A stretch of DNA of 64,000 bases from M0103 sp040386155 (GTDB lineage: Bacteria > Bacteroidota > Bacteroidia > Flavobacteriales_D > Crocinitomicaceae): the NCBI GenBank assembly GCA_040386155.1, contig JAZKFZ010000001.1:62001-126000 (forward strand). Direction: 5' to 3'. Of the stretch, positions 8,142 through 17,444 are shown in pieces. The translations under genes were made by a program, and so were the position numbers. The notes below the pieces were generated by a model. It saw nothing but the letters and a program-made list of their open reading frames with translations, had not been told where the DNA came from and did no database searches. The first letter of the stretch is position 1. Each line of letters opens with the position of its first letter.

Positions 8142-11100
8142 GTAAAATGAACGTTCCATTGACGTTGCTGAAGAATGTTTACTAAGGTGAGCAACTGTTC
8201 TGCATGATGTAGTTTTTGGTACACATTACTGATTTCAATCGTATTGCCCTTCATCGTAAAATCTAAATGGAAGGGGAAATAGAGTTGCTGATCAAACTTT
8301 TTCTCTTCAATGTATCGAAGGTACTTGCGCAGCAATTCAACATTTTCATTTTTGCCAATCTCAAAATCTGCTGCTTTCACTGAAGCAACAAAATCAATAC
8401 TTTTACGTGCTCGCGTCAACAAAACATTCAATCGTTTTCCGCCATTTTTAGTGTTCAAGGGACCAAATCGTAAATGAAATGCACCTTCAGCATCTTTGCC
8501 ATAACCCAAAGAAATGATCAAAGCATCGCATTCATCTCCTTGAACATTTTCTAATGCCTTAAAAAATGCAGTGTCACATTCAATTCGATTAGCTAGCTTT
8601 TCCCTTGTTGCAGCATCCAATTGCAATTCGATTTCTTCTAGTTGAGTTTCTGAAAATGCAACAATACCAAGCTTATCAGTGCCGTCAATCTTCGATTGTA
8701 TAATCTTGGCTACATTTTTCGCTTCTTCTACATTTTTTCGATGCTCAAATACTCCATTATCACAATAATGAAATTGAATTGGATTAGCTTGCTGCAAAGC
8801 ACTTGGAAAAGTTAACAAGCGGCCTTCATAAAAATAATGGTTGCTAAATGCAATCAAAGCAGGGTGCTCGCTTCGGTAATGATGATGCAACGGAACATTT
8901 TTCCAATGGTATTGCGCTTGATGCAGCACATCTATCAACTCTGATTTTTGAGTCTTAAAATAGTTGGTGGGGCCCATTTGCTGTCCATCGCCAGCAACTA
9001 AAATTCTGTCTGCACGGTAAACTGTTCCCAATGCATTTTGTAAATTAATCTGACTTGCCTCATCAAAAATTGCAAGGTCAAAAATAGATTTTTCCATCGG
9101 AAAACAACGGGCCATTTGACTGGGATTACACAGCCAAATAGGTTTCAAAAGTTGAATCCACAGTCGACCATCAGAAACAAATAACTCTCGGAGCGAAGGA
9201 TAATTTCTGCTTTTTGCAAACTCCTTTACTAAAATAGCCTTTCCTTTTTTTAACCGAAGTTTCAAATTCTTTTGTTCATCGTTCAATTTTGTGCTTGGCG
9301 TGCGAAGCAACTCGTGGTAATATTCAAATCGCTGTTGTTGTTGTAGCTTAATCTTTTTTGCAAAATGGGTAGCTTCCTCAGCTCTCAAATCAAGAATTTT
9401 ATTTGCCTCGGAAACAAAATTCCTTAGCGATAAATTAGCATGATTTGGAAACTTTGCATTGAATTCTAGCTGAGTAGATTTTAATACAATTAATTCTATT
9501 TCTTCGACAGATTCACATTGAGAAAGTAATCGTGAAAGTGCAGGAGAAATTTCTTTGAGACTCTTTGAGATAGAATAAATAAATGAAAATTTCTCCGATA
9601 TGTTTTCAAAAATTTCGCAAAGATTTTGATCGGGAGATATAGAAAAATACAACTTTATTCGATGGTACAAACTATTCAATTCTCGATTTGAGTTTGCCAT
9701 TTTCTGCTTCAAATCACTTGAAATTGTCGCCCATTCTTTCATCTTTTCAGCATCCACTTGTAGCAATTGATGGTACAATGAATGCAAATTTGCAGCTTCA
9801 ATTGGCGCTTGCATAGCAAGAAGTTTTGACTCCAACTGAAGTCGTTTATCAACTAATATTAATTGATTTTTGCGATTTAATAACAATTTACTTGCTTCTT
9901 CGACTGGTAAAATGGAATACTGTTTCCACAGCTTTTGAAATTTTCGCTTCTTCCAGAAAGAAGAAATGTCGTGCTGCTTTTCTAGTAAATCAATTTCTGA
10001 AATACTCGGTGCATGAATCCACTGTACGTTTAATTTTTCGTGCAGTGAAATTTCGTTTTCAATAGTAAGCCAAGACCTGTAAGCTTTTAAAAATTTATAG
10101 CGATGTTTCTCATCAAACAAGTGCGCAAAATTTCTAAATTCATTAGTGCTAAATAATTGAGCTAGGGCTGCCTTCCTCATGGCATCTTCCAAATCAACAA
10201 AACAATTAATTTCAAATATACCTTTCAAATTTTCCAATTCCTTCAAGACCTCTTTTGTCACAGATTCGAGCTCTTTAATAGTTGAGTTTTTGAAATGACT
10301 TGGTTTTATGGCGCCAACTTCTCGTTGAATTTTAAGCTGAAAAATTTGATCCACTGTAGATCGACAATCAATAAATTCTTTTAGAGAAGGAGTATCACTT
10401 TGATATTTTATGGCATCGAAATTCACTTTTGCTAGCAACTTCGAATAGGTCGAAAAATCAACACCACCAAACAAGGAAGCATTGTTCATTAGTTCCAATT
10501 GCATTTGCAAGCGATGCAAGTATTGTTCAGAGAGCATTAAATTTGTCTCCTCTTTTACATCTTCCTCTTCAAATTTTTTCCATGTTAATTTGAGATCTTG
10601 GATGAAATCTTTTGAACTTGCGTTCGCATCAGAAATGTAGGTTAAGTATCTAAGATCAAAATCGTTCAGTTTTCTAGCAATTACTTCCAAAGCTACACGC
10701 TTCTCCGAAACCAATACCGTGGAATAGCCTCCATGGATTAATTTTGCAATAAGATTACTTAACACTTGCGATTTACCCGTTCCTGGTGGACCTTGCACAA
10801 CAGTATTTCTATTTTTAACAGCTTCAAAAACGCCCAATTGATCAGTGTCCGCGGGAAATAAATTGCAGTTACTTAAACGAATTTTAGGTGCTTCTGCTGA
10901 ATTTTCATCTCCAAGCAACTCGCTAATATTCGCAGAGGGTTCTAGTGCTAAAAGAGCTTCCAATTCTCGAATTTGCTCAAAGCGATGCGGGTGAAAACAT
11001 CCTATCAATTCACTATCTTCTTCGATGTTAAAAAAACCTTTTGATTTTAAAAATGGAATGATCTCTTCATGTGTTCCATCAAAGTGAAGACCATAATTAG

Positions 11101-11470
11101 CGCTTAGCTGCGATAGAACGAAAGGGTTGATAAAGGGCTCTTGGTCGAGAACAACGAAACCAACTGTTCCTGCTACTTTATCCATCATTGCTTTTACCGA
11201 CCAGAATAAAAGAGGAGAATACACGATTCGTTCCTCTGCGCTTTCCGCATTCAACTTCCAATGAATTCCACCTTTTGAAACACAAAGAGGATTTACACCA
11301 TGTTCCTTTTCAGTATCGGCAGCTTTTTTTAATACTACTTTTAAGTTGGAAATTGAGTACTGATTTTCGTGCAAAACAGGAAAAACATGCGGTCCACTAG
11401 CATTCACGAGCAAATCGTTTGCATTGAACTGCATACTTTCCTCCAATAACAAACGAATTTTCTCTTTCAT
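8138..11470 (-). CDS. SF1 (Upf1-like) helicase with large coiled-coil insertion
   Basis: I place the start at the ATG at 11470 (MKEKIRLL); the frame extends to 11542 but that would overrun the divergent promoter and start. The 1110-residue protein has an N-terminal domain resembling DUF4011, Walker A GPPGTGKS at 227–234, a Walker B of DEAS type (FDLAIFDEASQ) near residue 800, and helicase motif VI-like LLTRARKS near 1015. Between them lies about 480 residues rich in charged helices. This is the AAA_11/AAA_12 architecture; usual DUF4011 helicases are longer and carry a C-terminal nuclease, absent here. The substrate is unknown: repair, RNA or defence roles are all possible. Neighbours are unrelated. 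Confidence 0.85.
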   Translation of the reverse strand: MKEKIRLLLEESMQFNANDLLVNASGPHVFPVLHENQYSISNLKVVLKKAADTEKEHGVNPLCVSKGGIHWKLNAESAEERIVYSPLLFWSVKAMMDKVAGTVGFVVLDQEPFINPFVLSQLSANYGLHFDGTHEEIIPFLKSKGFFNIEEDSELIGCFHPHRFEQIRELEALLALEPSANISELLGDENSAEAPKIRLSNCNLFPADTDQLGVFEAVKNRNTVVQGPPGTGKSQVLSNLIAKLIHGGYSTVLVSEKRVALEVIARKLNDFDLRYLTYISDANASSKDFIQDLKLTWKKFEEEDVKEETNLMLSEQYLHRLQMQLELMNNASLFGGVDFSTYSKLLAKVNFDAIKYQSDTPSLKEFIDCRSTVDQIFQLKIQREVGAIKPSHFKNSTIKELESVTKEVLKELENLKGIFEINCFVDLEDAMRKAALAQLFSTNEFRNFAHLFDEKHRYKFLKAYRSWLTIENEISLHEKLNVQWIHAPSISEIDLLEKQHDISSFWKKRKFQKLWKQYSILPVEEASKLLLNRKNQLILVDKRLQLESKLLAMQAPIEAANLHSLYHQLLQVDAEKMKEWATISSDLKQKMANSNRELNSLYHRIKLYFSISPDQNLCEIFENISEKFSFIYSISKSLKEISPALSRLLSQCESVEEIELIVLKSTQLEFNAKFPNHANLSLRNFVSEANKILDLRAEEATHFAKKIKLQQQQRFEYYHELLRTPSTKLNDEQKNLKLRLKKGKAILVKEFAKSRNYPSLRELFVSDGRLWIQLLKPIWLCNPSQMARCFPMEKSIFDLAIFDEASQINLQNALGTVYRADRILVAGDGQQMGPTNYFKTQKSELIDVLHQAQYHWKNVPLHHHYRSEHPALIAFSNHYFYEGRLLTFPSALQQANPIQFHYCDNGVFEHRKNVEEAKNVAKIIQSKIDGTDKLGIVAFSETQLEEIELQLDAATREKLANRIECDTAFFKALENVQGDECDALIISLGYGKDAEGAFHLRFGPLNTKNGGKRLNVLLTRARKSIDFVASVKAADFEIGKNENVELLRKYLRYIEEKKFDQQLYFPFHLDFTMKGNTIEISNVYQKLHHAEQLLTLVNILQQRQWNVHFT

Positions 11471-11493
11471 CGCAATGCAATGCGCTAAGTTAA

Positions 11494-11501
11494 TATATTT
11501 G
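11494..11501 (+). promoter_or_regulatory. -7 promoter element for the cystathionine enzyme gene
   Basis: TATATTTG matches TAnnTTTG exactly and ends 18 bases before the ATG at 11520. It lies in the 49-base divergent gap with the helicase gene. No clear -33 element. Confidence 0.5.
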
Positions 11502-11519
11502 CAGACACAAATTTTGATT

Positions 11520-12659
11520 ATGAAATTCGGAACAAAAGCCATTCACGCAGGAGTTCATCCTGACGAAGCAACAGGAGCCATCATGACTCCCATCTATCAA
11601 ACTTCAACATACGTGCAAGAAGCGCCTGGTGTTAACAAAGGTTACGGCTACGCCCGTGGCAAAAATCCAACGAGAGAAGCACTTCAAGCCAACCTTGCAG
11701 CATTAGAAAATGGAAAACATTGCGTTTGTTTTAGTAGTGGAGTTGCCGCAACAGATGCTGTTTTAAAATTATTGAGTCCTGGTGATGAAGTTATTACCGG
11801 TGATGATTTGTATGGTGGAACATATCGATTGTTTGTGAAATTATATGAAAAATTTGGTATCAAATTTCATTTTATTGATTTGACGAATGCTGAGAATGTA
11901 AAAAATTACATCAATTCAAATACGAAGTTGATTTGGGCGGAAACACCAACCAATCCAACAATGCAAATCATCGATATTAGAGCAGTTGCAGCCATCGCAA
12001 AAGCAAATAAGGTTTTAATGGTAACTGACAATACTTTTGCTTCCCCCTACCTTCAAAATCCGCTCGATTTAGGAGCTGATATTGTGATGCATTCCGTGAC
12101 AAAATATTTAGGTGGACATTCAGATGTTGTAATGGGAGCCTTAATTACAAATGATGACAAATTGCATGAGCAATTGTATTTCGTGCTCAATTCTTCAGGT
12201 GCAAATCCGGGTCCAATGGATTCTTTTTTAGTGCTGCGTGGAATAAAAACTTTGCATTTACGCATGGAACGTCATTGTTTCAATGGAAGAAAAATTGCTG
12301 AATATCTAAAGAATCATCCAAAGATTGAAAAAGTGTATTGGCCAGGATTTCCAGATCATCCAAATCATGACATTGCTAAAAGTCAAATGCGCGATTTTGG
12401 TGGAATGATTTCGATCGTATTAAAAGATAAGACCATTGAAAATACGTTTAAAGTGGCCTCCTCTTTTAAAGTATTCTCTTTGGCAGAGTCATTAGGTGGA
12501 GTTGAATCGTTAATAAATCACCCTGCAACAATGACGCATGCTTCAATCCCGAAAGAGGAACGAGAAAAATCAGGTGTTGTTGACAATTTGTTAAGATTAA
12601 GTGTTGGGGTGGAGGATTTTGAAGATCTAATCGCCGATTTGGAACAGGCCCTAAACTAA
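11520..12659 (+). CDS. cystathionine gamma-synthase/lyase-type PLP enzyme
   Basis: A Cys/Met-metabolism PLP-dependent enzyme, 379 residues from the ATG at 11520 (the frame reaches 11424, but the family N-terminus starts at KFGTKAIHAG, and a -7 box lies just upstream). Hallmarks: YARGKNPTR, the phosphate-binding SSGVAA, DNTFASPYLQNP, the PLP lysine in SVTKYLGGHSD, and NHPATMTHAS near the C-terminus. Family members make cystathionine from O-acylhomoserine and cysteine, or cleave it; sequence inspection does not separate these or methionine gamma-lyase. The gene is monocistronic with a strong terminator. Confidence 0.93.
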   Translation: MKFGTKAIHAGVHPDEATGAIMTPIYQTSTYVQEAPGVNKGYGYARGKNPTREALQANLAALENGKHCVCFSSGVAATDAVLKLLSPGDEVITGDDLYGGTYRLFVKLYEKFGIKFHFIDLTNAENVKNYINSNTKLIWAETPTNPTMQIIDIRAVAAIAKANKVLMVTDNTFASPYLQNPLDLGADIVMHSVTKYLGGHSDVVMGALITNDDKLHEQLYFVLNSSGANPGPMDSFLVLRGIKTLHLRMERHCFNGRKIAEYLKNHPKIEKVYWPGFPDHPNHDIAKSQMRDFGGMISIVLKDKTIENTFKVASSFKVFSLAESLGGVESLINHPATMTHASIPKEEREKSGVVDNLLRLSVGVEDFEDLIADLEQALN

Positions 12660-12694
12660 CCGATTAATCAATAGTTTATACAGTTCATTTAAAT

Positions 12695-12729
12695 AAAGTG
12701 TCTTTTTAAGGCACTTTTATTTTTTTTTA
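12695..12729 (+). terminator. rho-independent terminator after the cystathionine enzyme gene
   Basis: Stem AAAGTGTC (12695–12702) pairs with GGCACTTT (12710–12717, one G·T pair), followed by a T-rich tract to 12728. Confidence 0.85.
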
Positions 12730-12783
12730 CAAACGTTTTAGTAACTTGCACCGTTTTAACTATGCTTTAATATTTCATTAACT

Positions 12784-14976
12784 ATGAAAAAAATACTACT
12801 CTCCTCGCTTATTGCTTTGAATGTGTCCGCATTTTCATTTGCCCAACAAACCTCCCGTGTTTTAGACAAACAAAACATGCGTGATGGTGAAAATGTGGAA
12901 TATTGCGTTACGCACAAAAAATTAAATGAACTTCTCCAAGACCCTGCTAATAAAGCACTATGGGATGCCGAACTTGAAAAAGCAAAAAAAGGGGATGGAA
13001 ACGTAGAAAAAGGGGGTCCCATCTATAAAATTCCTGTTGTTTTTCACATTTTACATAATGGTGGTGTAGAAAACATCAGCGATGAACAAATTTACGATGC
13101 CTTATCGATCCTTAACAGAGATTATCGTCTTCAAAATGCCGATGCAAATAACGTAAATGCTGACTTTGATGGAGTTGTCACTCAAGGTACTTTTGAACCA
13201 CAGCCTTCTGATGTTGAAATCGAGTTTGTATTAGCAACAAAGGCGCCAAACGGAGTTTGTTTCAAGGGAATTACAAGAACTCAAAATGCATTAACCAATG
13301 ATGGTTCTAATGGAACTGCACAAATTAATGCTATCAAGAACGGAAATGACGTGTACCAAGGTGAATGGACAGGTACAAAATACTTAAATATTTTTGTTTG
13401 CGCTGAAATTGGTGGTGCTGCTGGCTATACGCAGTATCCAATGTTTGGAGGCACCAACATGGGGAACGGAATTTTCGCATTACACAATTATGTTGGATCA
13501 ATTGGAACTTCCTCAGTAGGTACAAGTAGAACCTTAACACACGAAGCAGGTCACTGGTTAAATCTTCCACATGTTTGGGGAAGCAACAACAATCCTGGCG
13601 ATGCAGCATCTTGTGGTACTGATGATGGAGTTCAAGACACTCCAAATTGTGTTGGTGTAACTGCATGCGCAATAAATTCAAACACATGTAGTACAGATGA
13701 TGCTTTTTTTGGTTTTCCAATTAGAGACAACGTTGAAAATTATATGGATTACTCGTACTGCTCTAAAATGTTTACACAAGGACAAGTAACCCGAATGAGA
13801 AGTGCAATTGCTTCGTCAACAGGAGGGAGAAGTACACTTTGGACTACTACCAACCTTAACAATACTGGAGCTACGGGTGTTTTAACATTATGTAAGGCTC
13901 AATTTAACGCTTCAAAAACGTCTGTTTGTATTGGTGAAACTATCGACTTTGTTGACGACACGTATAATGCTGCAACTGGTTGGACGTGGTCGTTCCCTGG
14001 AGGAGTGCCATCAACATCAACGGACCAAAACCCTTCAGTTACCTACTCTACTCCTGGTATTTACGAAGTAAGTTTAACCGCTACTGATGGAACAACAAGC
14101 GATGCAGAAGTAAAAACAGCATACATTCGCGTATTACCAGCAGCCAATGCACTTCCAATTGTAGAAGGATTTGAATCCTATTCAACATTAGTAGGGAATG
14201 ACCAATGGGAAGTAATTGACTACGGTAATAATAATGATTTCGTCTTAGAAACAACACTAGGACAAAACAGCTCAAAATCTGTTCGTTTAACAAACTTTGG
14301 TCAAACTGTAGGAACTGTGGATGAACTTATATCGTCAGCTGTAGATCTATCAGGTGTAACAGCAGCAACAGACATGACCTTAAGTTTCCGATATGCTTAC
14401 CGCAAAAGAGCGGCTGCTAATACAGAATATTTGAAAGTATTTGTTTCGAACAACTGTGGGGAAGATTGGGTACAGAGAAAAACCTTAAGTGGAAATGGTT
14501 TAGGATCTATTATTGCAACTTCTTCGTGGTCACCTGTAGAAGCAGATTGGATTACCATTCACATGACGAACGTTACTTCTACATATTGGACAGCTGATTT
14601 CCGTTATAAATTTAGATTTGAAAGTGACGGAGGAAATAATATCTTCTTAGACAACATTAACATTTACACTGGAGCTCCTTCTGAAACATTAGTGACGGTG
14701 GGGATCGATGAAAATGAAGGCGAAATTGAAGGTCTACAGATATTCCCTAATCCAACGGAAGGTGAATTAAATCTACAGTTCAATGTAGCAAACAATCAAA
14801 TTGCAAACGTTTATGTAACTGATTTAGCAGGTAAAATTTTAAATCACGAAGTAATTCAAGCACAAGCAGGCGCAAACTTGGTAGTGCTAGGAACTGACAG
14901 TTTAGCTACTGGTTCATACCTTGTGCAACTGCAAGTAAATGGTACGCAAAAAGCAATTCCATTTATAGTTAAATAA
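12784..14976 (+). CDS. M43-family zinc metalloprotease with PKD and T9SS type A domains (copy 1)
   Basis: Secreted protease: signal peptide ending FAQ, a propeptide-like segment, then the pappalysin (M43) catalytic domain with the zinc motif HEAGHWLNLPH (His 253, Glu 254, His 257, His 263) and a Met-turn region (YMDYSYCSKMF). A PKD domain (WTWSFPGG … YSTPGIYEVSLTAT) follows near 380–460, then a beta-sandwich near 465–640 of the kind found in these proteases, and a T9SS type A tail (IFPNPTEGELNL) over the last 75 residues. Upstream TAACTTGC around 12741 could be a degenerate -7 element. The next gene is a paralogue of the same architecture. Confidence 0.95.
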   Translation: MKKILLSSLIALNVSAFSFAQQTSRVLDKQNMRDGENVEYCVTHKKLNELLQDPANKALWDAELEKAKKGDGNVEKGGPIYKIPVVFHILHNGGVENISDEQIYDALSILNRDYRLQNADANNVNADFDGVVTQGTFEPQPSDVEIEFVLATKAPNGVCFKGITRTQNALTNDGSNGTAQINAIKNGNDVYQGEWTGTKYLNIFVCAEIGGAAGYTQYPMFGGTNMGNGIFALHNYVGSIGTSSVGTSRTLTHEAGHWLNLPHVWGSNNNPGDAASCGTDDGVQDTPNCVGVTACAINSNTCSTDDAFFGFPIRDNVENYMDYSYCSKMFTQGQVTRMRSAIASSTGGRSTLWTTTNLNNTGATGVLTLCKAQFNASKTSVCIGETIDFVDDTYNAATGWTWSFPGGVPSTSTDQNPSVTYSTPGIYEVSLTATDGTTSDAEVKTAYIRVLPAANALPIVEGFESYSTLVGNDQWEVIDYGNNNDFVLETTLGQNSSKSVRLTNFGQTVGTVDELISSAVDLSGVTAATDMTLSFRYAYRKRAAANTEYLKVFVSNNCGEDWVQRKTLSGNGLGSIIATSSWSPVEADWITIHMTNVTSTYWTADFRYKFRFESDGGNNIFLDNINIYTGAPSETLVTVGIDENEGEIEGLQIFPNPTEGELNLQFNVANNQIANVYVTDLAGKILNHEVIQAQAGANLVVLGTDSLATGSYLVQLQVNGTQKAIPFIVK

Positions 14977-14994
14977 CTTTATACAACAATTTTG

Positions 14995-15018
14995 AAAAGG
15001 AGCTTCGGCTCCTTTTTT
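14995..15018 (+). terminator. rho-independent terminator between the two M43 genes
   Basis: Perfect 9-bp stem (14995–15003 with 15008–15016), a stable TTCG loop and a T run to 15018. It ends only 13 bases before the next ATG. Confidence 0.9.
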
Positions 15019-15031
15019 ACATTTATACGCT

Positions 15032-17176
15032 ATGAAAACACTCTTATCAACCTTGAGTTTTACATTTGTAATTGCAGCAGCCATCGGACAAAACAATTGG
15101 TGTAAAACAGATCAAATTCAGCAAGAACTGTTGCAAAACAATCCCGGATTTGCAGAACACATGCATAAAGCTATGTCGAAGGCAGCGTCTGGTAATGGAG
15201 CGCTTCAAAAAGCAACACTGTACGTTCCTGTGGTAGTTCATATTATTCACGACAATGGAATTGGAAATATTTCCGCAGCGCAGGTGAATGATGCAATAAG
15301 AGTGCTAAATGAAGATTTTAATCGCCAAAATTCTGATGCAGGAAATACTAGAAACACTGGTACCGCTCCATTTTCACCGATCGCAGGAGATTTAGATGTT
15401 AAATTTGTATTAGCAAAAAAAGATCCTCAAGGAAATTGCACCAATGGTATCGTGCGTGTTAATGCACCACATCTTACCTATAATGCAAATGATGACTGCA
15501 AATACGCTGCTAATGGAGGTTCAGACCAATGGCCAATGGACCAATACCTTAATTTATGGGTAATTAATTCCATAGAATCAGATGGAGCAGGAATGACCTT
15601 AGGATATGCTTATTTACCCTATTGGCCAAGTGGAACAGATTATGGAATTTTGATGCGTCATGATTACTTCGGAACTATTGAGTCTGCTGTTGGAAGTGAC
15701 GGACGCACCTTAACACATGAAATGGGTCACTTGCTTGGACTTCAGCATATTTTTGAAGATGGATGGAGTGGAGCAACTGGATGTCATGCTACTGATTGCA
15801 ATCAAAATGGAGATTATGCTTGTGATACACCACCTCAAGCGGAAGCTAACTGGAGTTGTTCACCAACATGGAATTCATGCCCAGAAGTTCCAACCAATGA
15901 TGCTTTTGGCTTTGATGCTTTGGATCAAATTGAGAATTACATGAGCTATAATGCTTGTCAAAATATGTTCTCAATCGATCAATTAAATATCATACAAAAT
16001 AACTTCATTGACATCGATTTCATGGCCGATATGGTGGCTGCTGGAAATGTTCTTGCTACAGGAATAAATGAGCCTGCTGTGTTGTGTAAAGCTGATTTTG
16101 AGGCATCAAAACAACTTATTTGCAATGGTGAAACCATTCAATTTACCGACTTTAGCTATGACACTCCTGATAATTGGGTTTGGACTGTTCAAGGCACTGA
16201 AGGCACTGACTGGGTATTTGTAAATAGTACAAATACAAATTCTCAAAATCCAACAATTCAATTTCTCAATGCAGGAAACTATACAGTAGAGTTATTAGCG
16301 TCAAGCACATCTGGATCAGACACTGAACTAAAAACAAATTATATCAAAGTATTGCCGAACGCAAGTGCGCTTCCCTATTTTGAAGGATTCGAAAACTATA
16401 TTTCTCTCAATGGAACTAATCAATGGGCTGTTGAAAACTATGGCGCAAATGCACAGTTTGAAATTACAGCAACAGCGGCCCATTCAGGAAGCAAATCTGT
16501 AAAATTAGCCAACTTCAATCAGGATGCCGGAAACTATGATGAATTAATTTCTGCACCAATTGACCTCAGCACTGTACTTAGCACCGAAAATGTTACTTTG
16601 AGTTTTAGATATGCTTATCACAAGCGTTTTGCAGATAATGATGAATGGCTAAAAGTTTTCATTTCTGGAAATTGTGGAGAGGATTGGGCACAGCGCAAAA
16701 CATTGCATGGATCACAACTTTCTGCAGTAACTTCAACAAGCGCTTGGACAGCAAGTGCTGGAGATTGGGTAACGGTGCATATGACCAATGTTACTCCTGT
16801 TTACTTTACCTCATCTTTCATGATGAAGTTCAAGTTTGAAAGTGATGGAGGAAATAATTTCTTCTTGGATGATATTAATCTCTACAATGGCGACCCATCT
16901 GATAATTTGATTGTGGGAATTATTGAAGGATCTACTTTAGAAAGTCTTTCCTTGTATCCAAATCCAGCGGAAGAAGAACTTTCTATTGCTTTCGATATTG
17001 CTACCAACACTCGTTTGCCAATTCTTATCACTGATTTACTTGGAAAGTCGATTCAATCTTTCGAGATCGAGGCAGCACAAGGTAAAAATGTTGTACAAGT
17101 TAACACTAGTGCGTTAAATAGCGGTGTTTACTTAGTAAGAATAGGTGAAGCTGTGAAATCCTTTATTGTAAAATAA
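15032..17176 (+). CDS. M43-family zinc metalloprotease with T9SS type A domain (copy 2)
   Basis: A paralogue of the preceding protease with the same layout: signal peptide ending at IGQ, M43 catalytic domain with HEMGHLLGLQH (His 229, Glu 230, His 233, His 239), Met-turn YMSYNACQNMF, a PKD-like region (NWVWTVQGTEG … NAGNYTVELLAS), the same beta-sandwich, and a T9SS type A tail (LYPNPAEEELSI). Predicted role: extracellular proteolysis; substrate specificity is unknown. Only 55 bases separate it from copy 1 and these contain a strong terminator, so it probably has its own start; TACATTTA just after the T run is a near-consensus -7 box. Confidence 0.95.
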   Translation: MKTLLSTLSFTFVIAAAIGQNNWCKTDQIQQELLQNNPGFAEHMHKAMSKAASGNGALQKATLYVPVVVHIIHDNGIGNISAAQVNDAIRVLNEDFNRQNSDAGNTRNTGTAPFSPIAGDLDVKFVLAKKDPQGNCTNGIVRVNAPHLTYNANDDCKYAANGGSDQWPMDQYLNLWVINSIESDGAGMTLGYAYLPYWPSGTDYGILMRHDYFGTIESAVGSDGRTLTHEMGHLLGLQHIFEDGWSGATGCHATDCNQNGDYACDTPPQAEANWSCSPTWNSCPEVPTNDAFGFDALDQIENYMSYNACQNMFSIDQLNIIQNNFIDIDFMADMVAAGNVLATGINEPAVLCKADFEASKQLICNGETIQFTDFSYDTPDNWVWTVQGTEGTDWVFVNSTNTNSQNPTIQFLNAGNYTVELLASSTSGSDTELKTNYIKVLPNASALPYFEGFENYISLNGTNQWAVENYGANAQFEITATAAHSGSKSVKLANFNQDAGNYDELISAPIDLSTVLSTENVTLSFRYAYHKRFADNDEWLKVFISGNCGEDWAQRKTLHGSQLSAVTSTSAWTASAGDWVTVHMTNVTPVYFTSSFMMKFKFESDGGNNFFLDDINLYNGDPSDNLIVGIIEGSTLESLSLYPNPAEEELSIAFDIATNTRLPILITDLLGKSIQSFEIEAAQGKNVVQVNTSALNSGVYLVRIGEAVKSFIVK

Positions 17177-17187
17177 TAGAGAAAGAA

Positions 17188-17394
17188 TTATCCTGCAAAA
17201 CTTCTACGTCCCCATTTAGCGCAAGCTCTCTTGCGCTTTTTGTTGACGCGCTTTTTACGACGGTCTTTACGCCCATCTATTTTTGTGGAACTGGAGATTT
17301 CAGTAGTGTCTAGACTTGAATAAGAACTGTTGTCTTCTCCAGCGGAAATGCCAAAAGAAAACAGGAAAATAAGTGTAGAAAGAAGAATTTTCAT
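17188..17394 (-). CDS. small basic secreted protein
   Basis: A 68-residue protein with a signal peptide (to about residue 18), a Ser/Thr-rich spacer, and a very basic tail (DRRKKRVNKKRKRAC) ending KWGRRSFAG. I do not recognise the family. A perfect -7 box lies 35 bases upstream. The 3' third contains, on the other strand, the apparent terminator of the M43 gene, so coding and terminator overlap. Signal peptide plus promoter support a real gene; no homology evidence is available from here. Confidence 0.6.
   Translation of the reverse strand: MKILLSTLIFLFSFGISAGEDNSSYSSLDTTEISSSTKIDGRKDRRKKRVNKKRKRACAKWGRRSFAG
17218..17241 (+). terminator. rho-independent terminator for M43 copy 2, inside the antisense small gene
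   Basis: Perfect 8-bp stem AGCGCAAG/CTTGCGCT (17218–17225 with 17230–17237), CTCT loop, then five T. It starts 41 bases after the protease stop. On the minus strand no T run follows, so it acts on the plus strand only. Confidence 0.75.
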
Positions 17395-17428
17395 TAATTG
17401 TAATTTTGTGTGTCTAATTTTCAGAACG

Positions 17429-17436
17429 CAAAAGTA
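17429..17436 (-). promoter_or_regulatory. -7 promoter element for the small basic protein gene
   Basis: TACTTTTG on the minus strand matches TAnnTTTG; it ends 34 bases before the ATG at 17394. No -33 element at the usual distance. Confidence 0.45.
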
Positions 17437-17444
17437 AAAATAAA

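Noticed and set aside
11471..11542. N-terminal extension of the helicase to 11542
   Set aside because: Would cover the divergent promoter and the start of the cystathionine gene; the extra residues do not look like protein.
13334..13720. 128-residue minus-strand frame in M43 copy 1
   Set aside because: Shadow of a gene with an intact zinc site; Leu/His-rich sequence without features.
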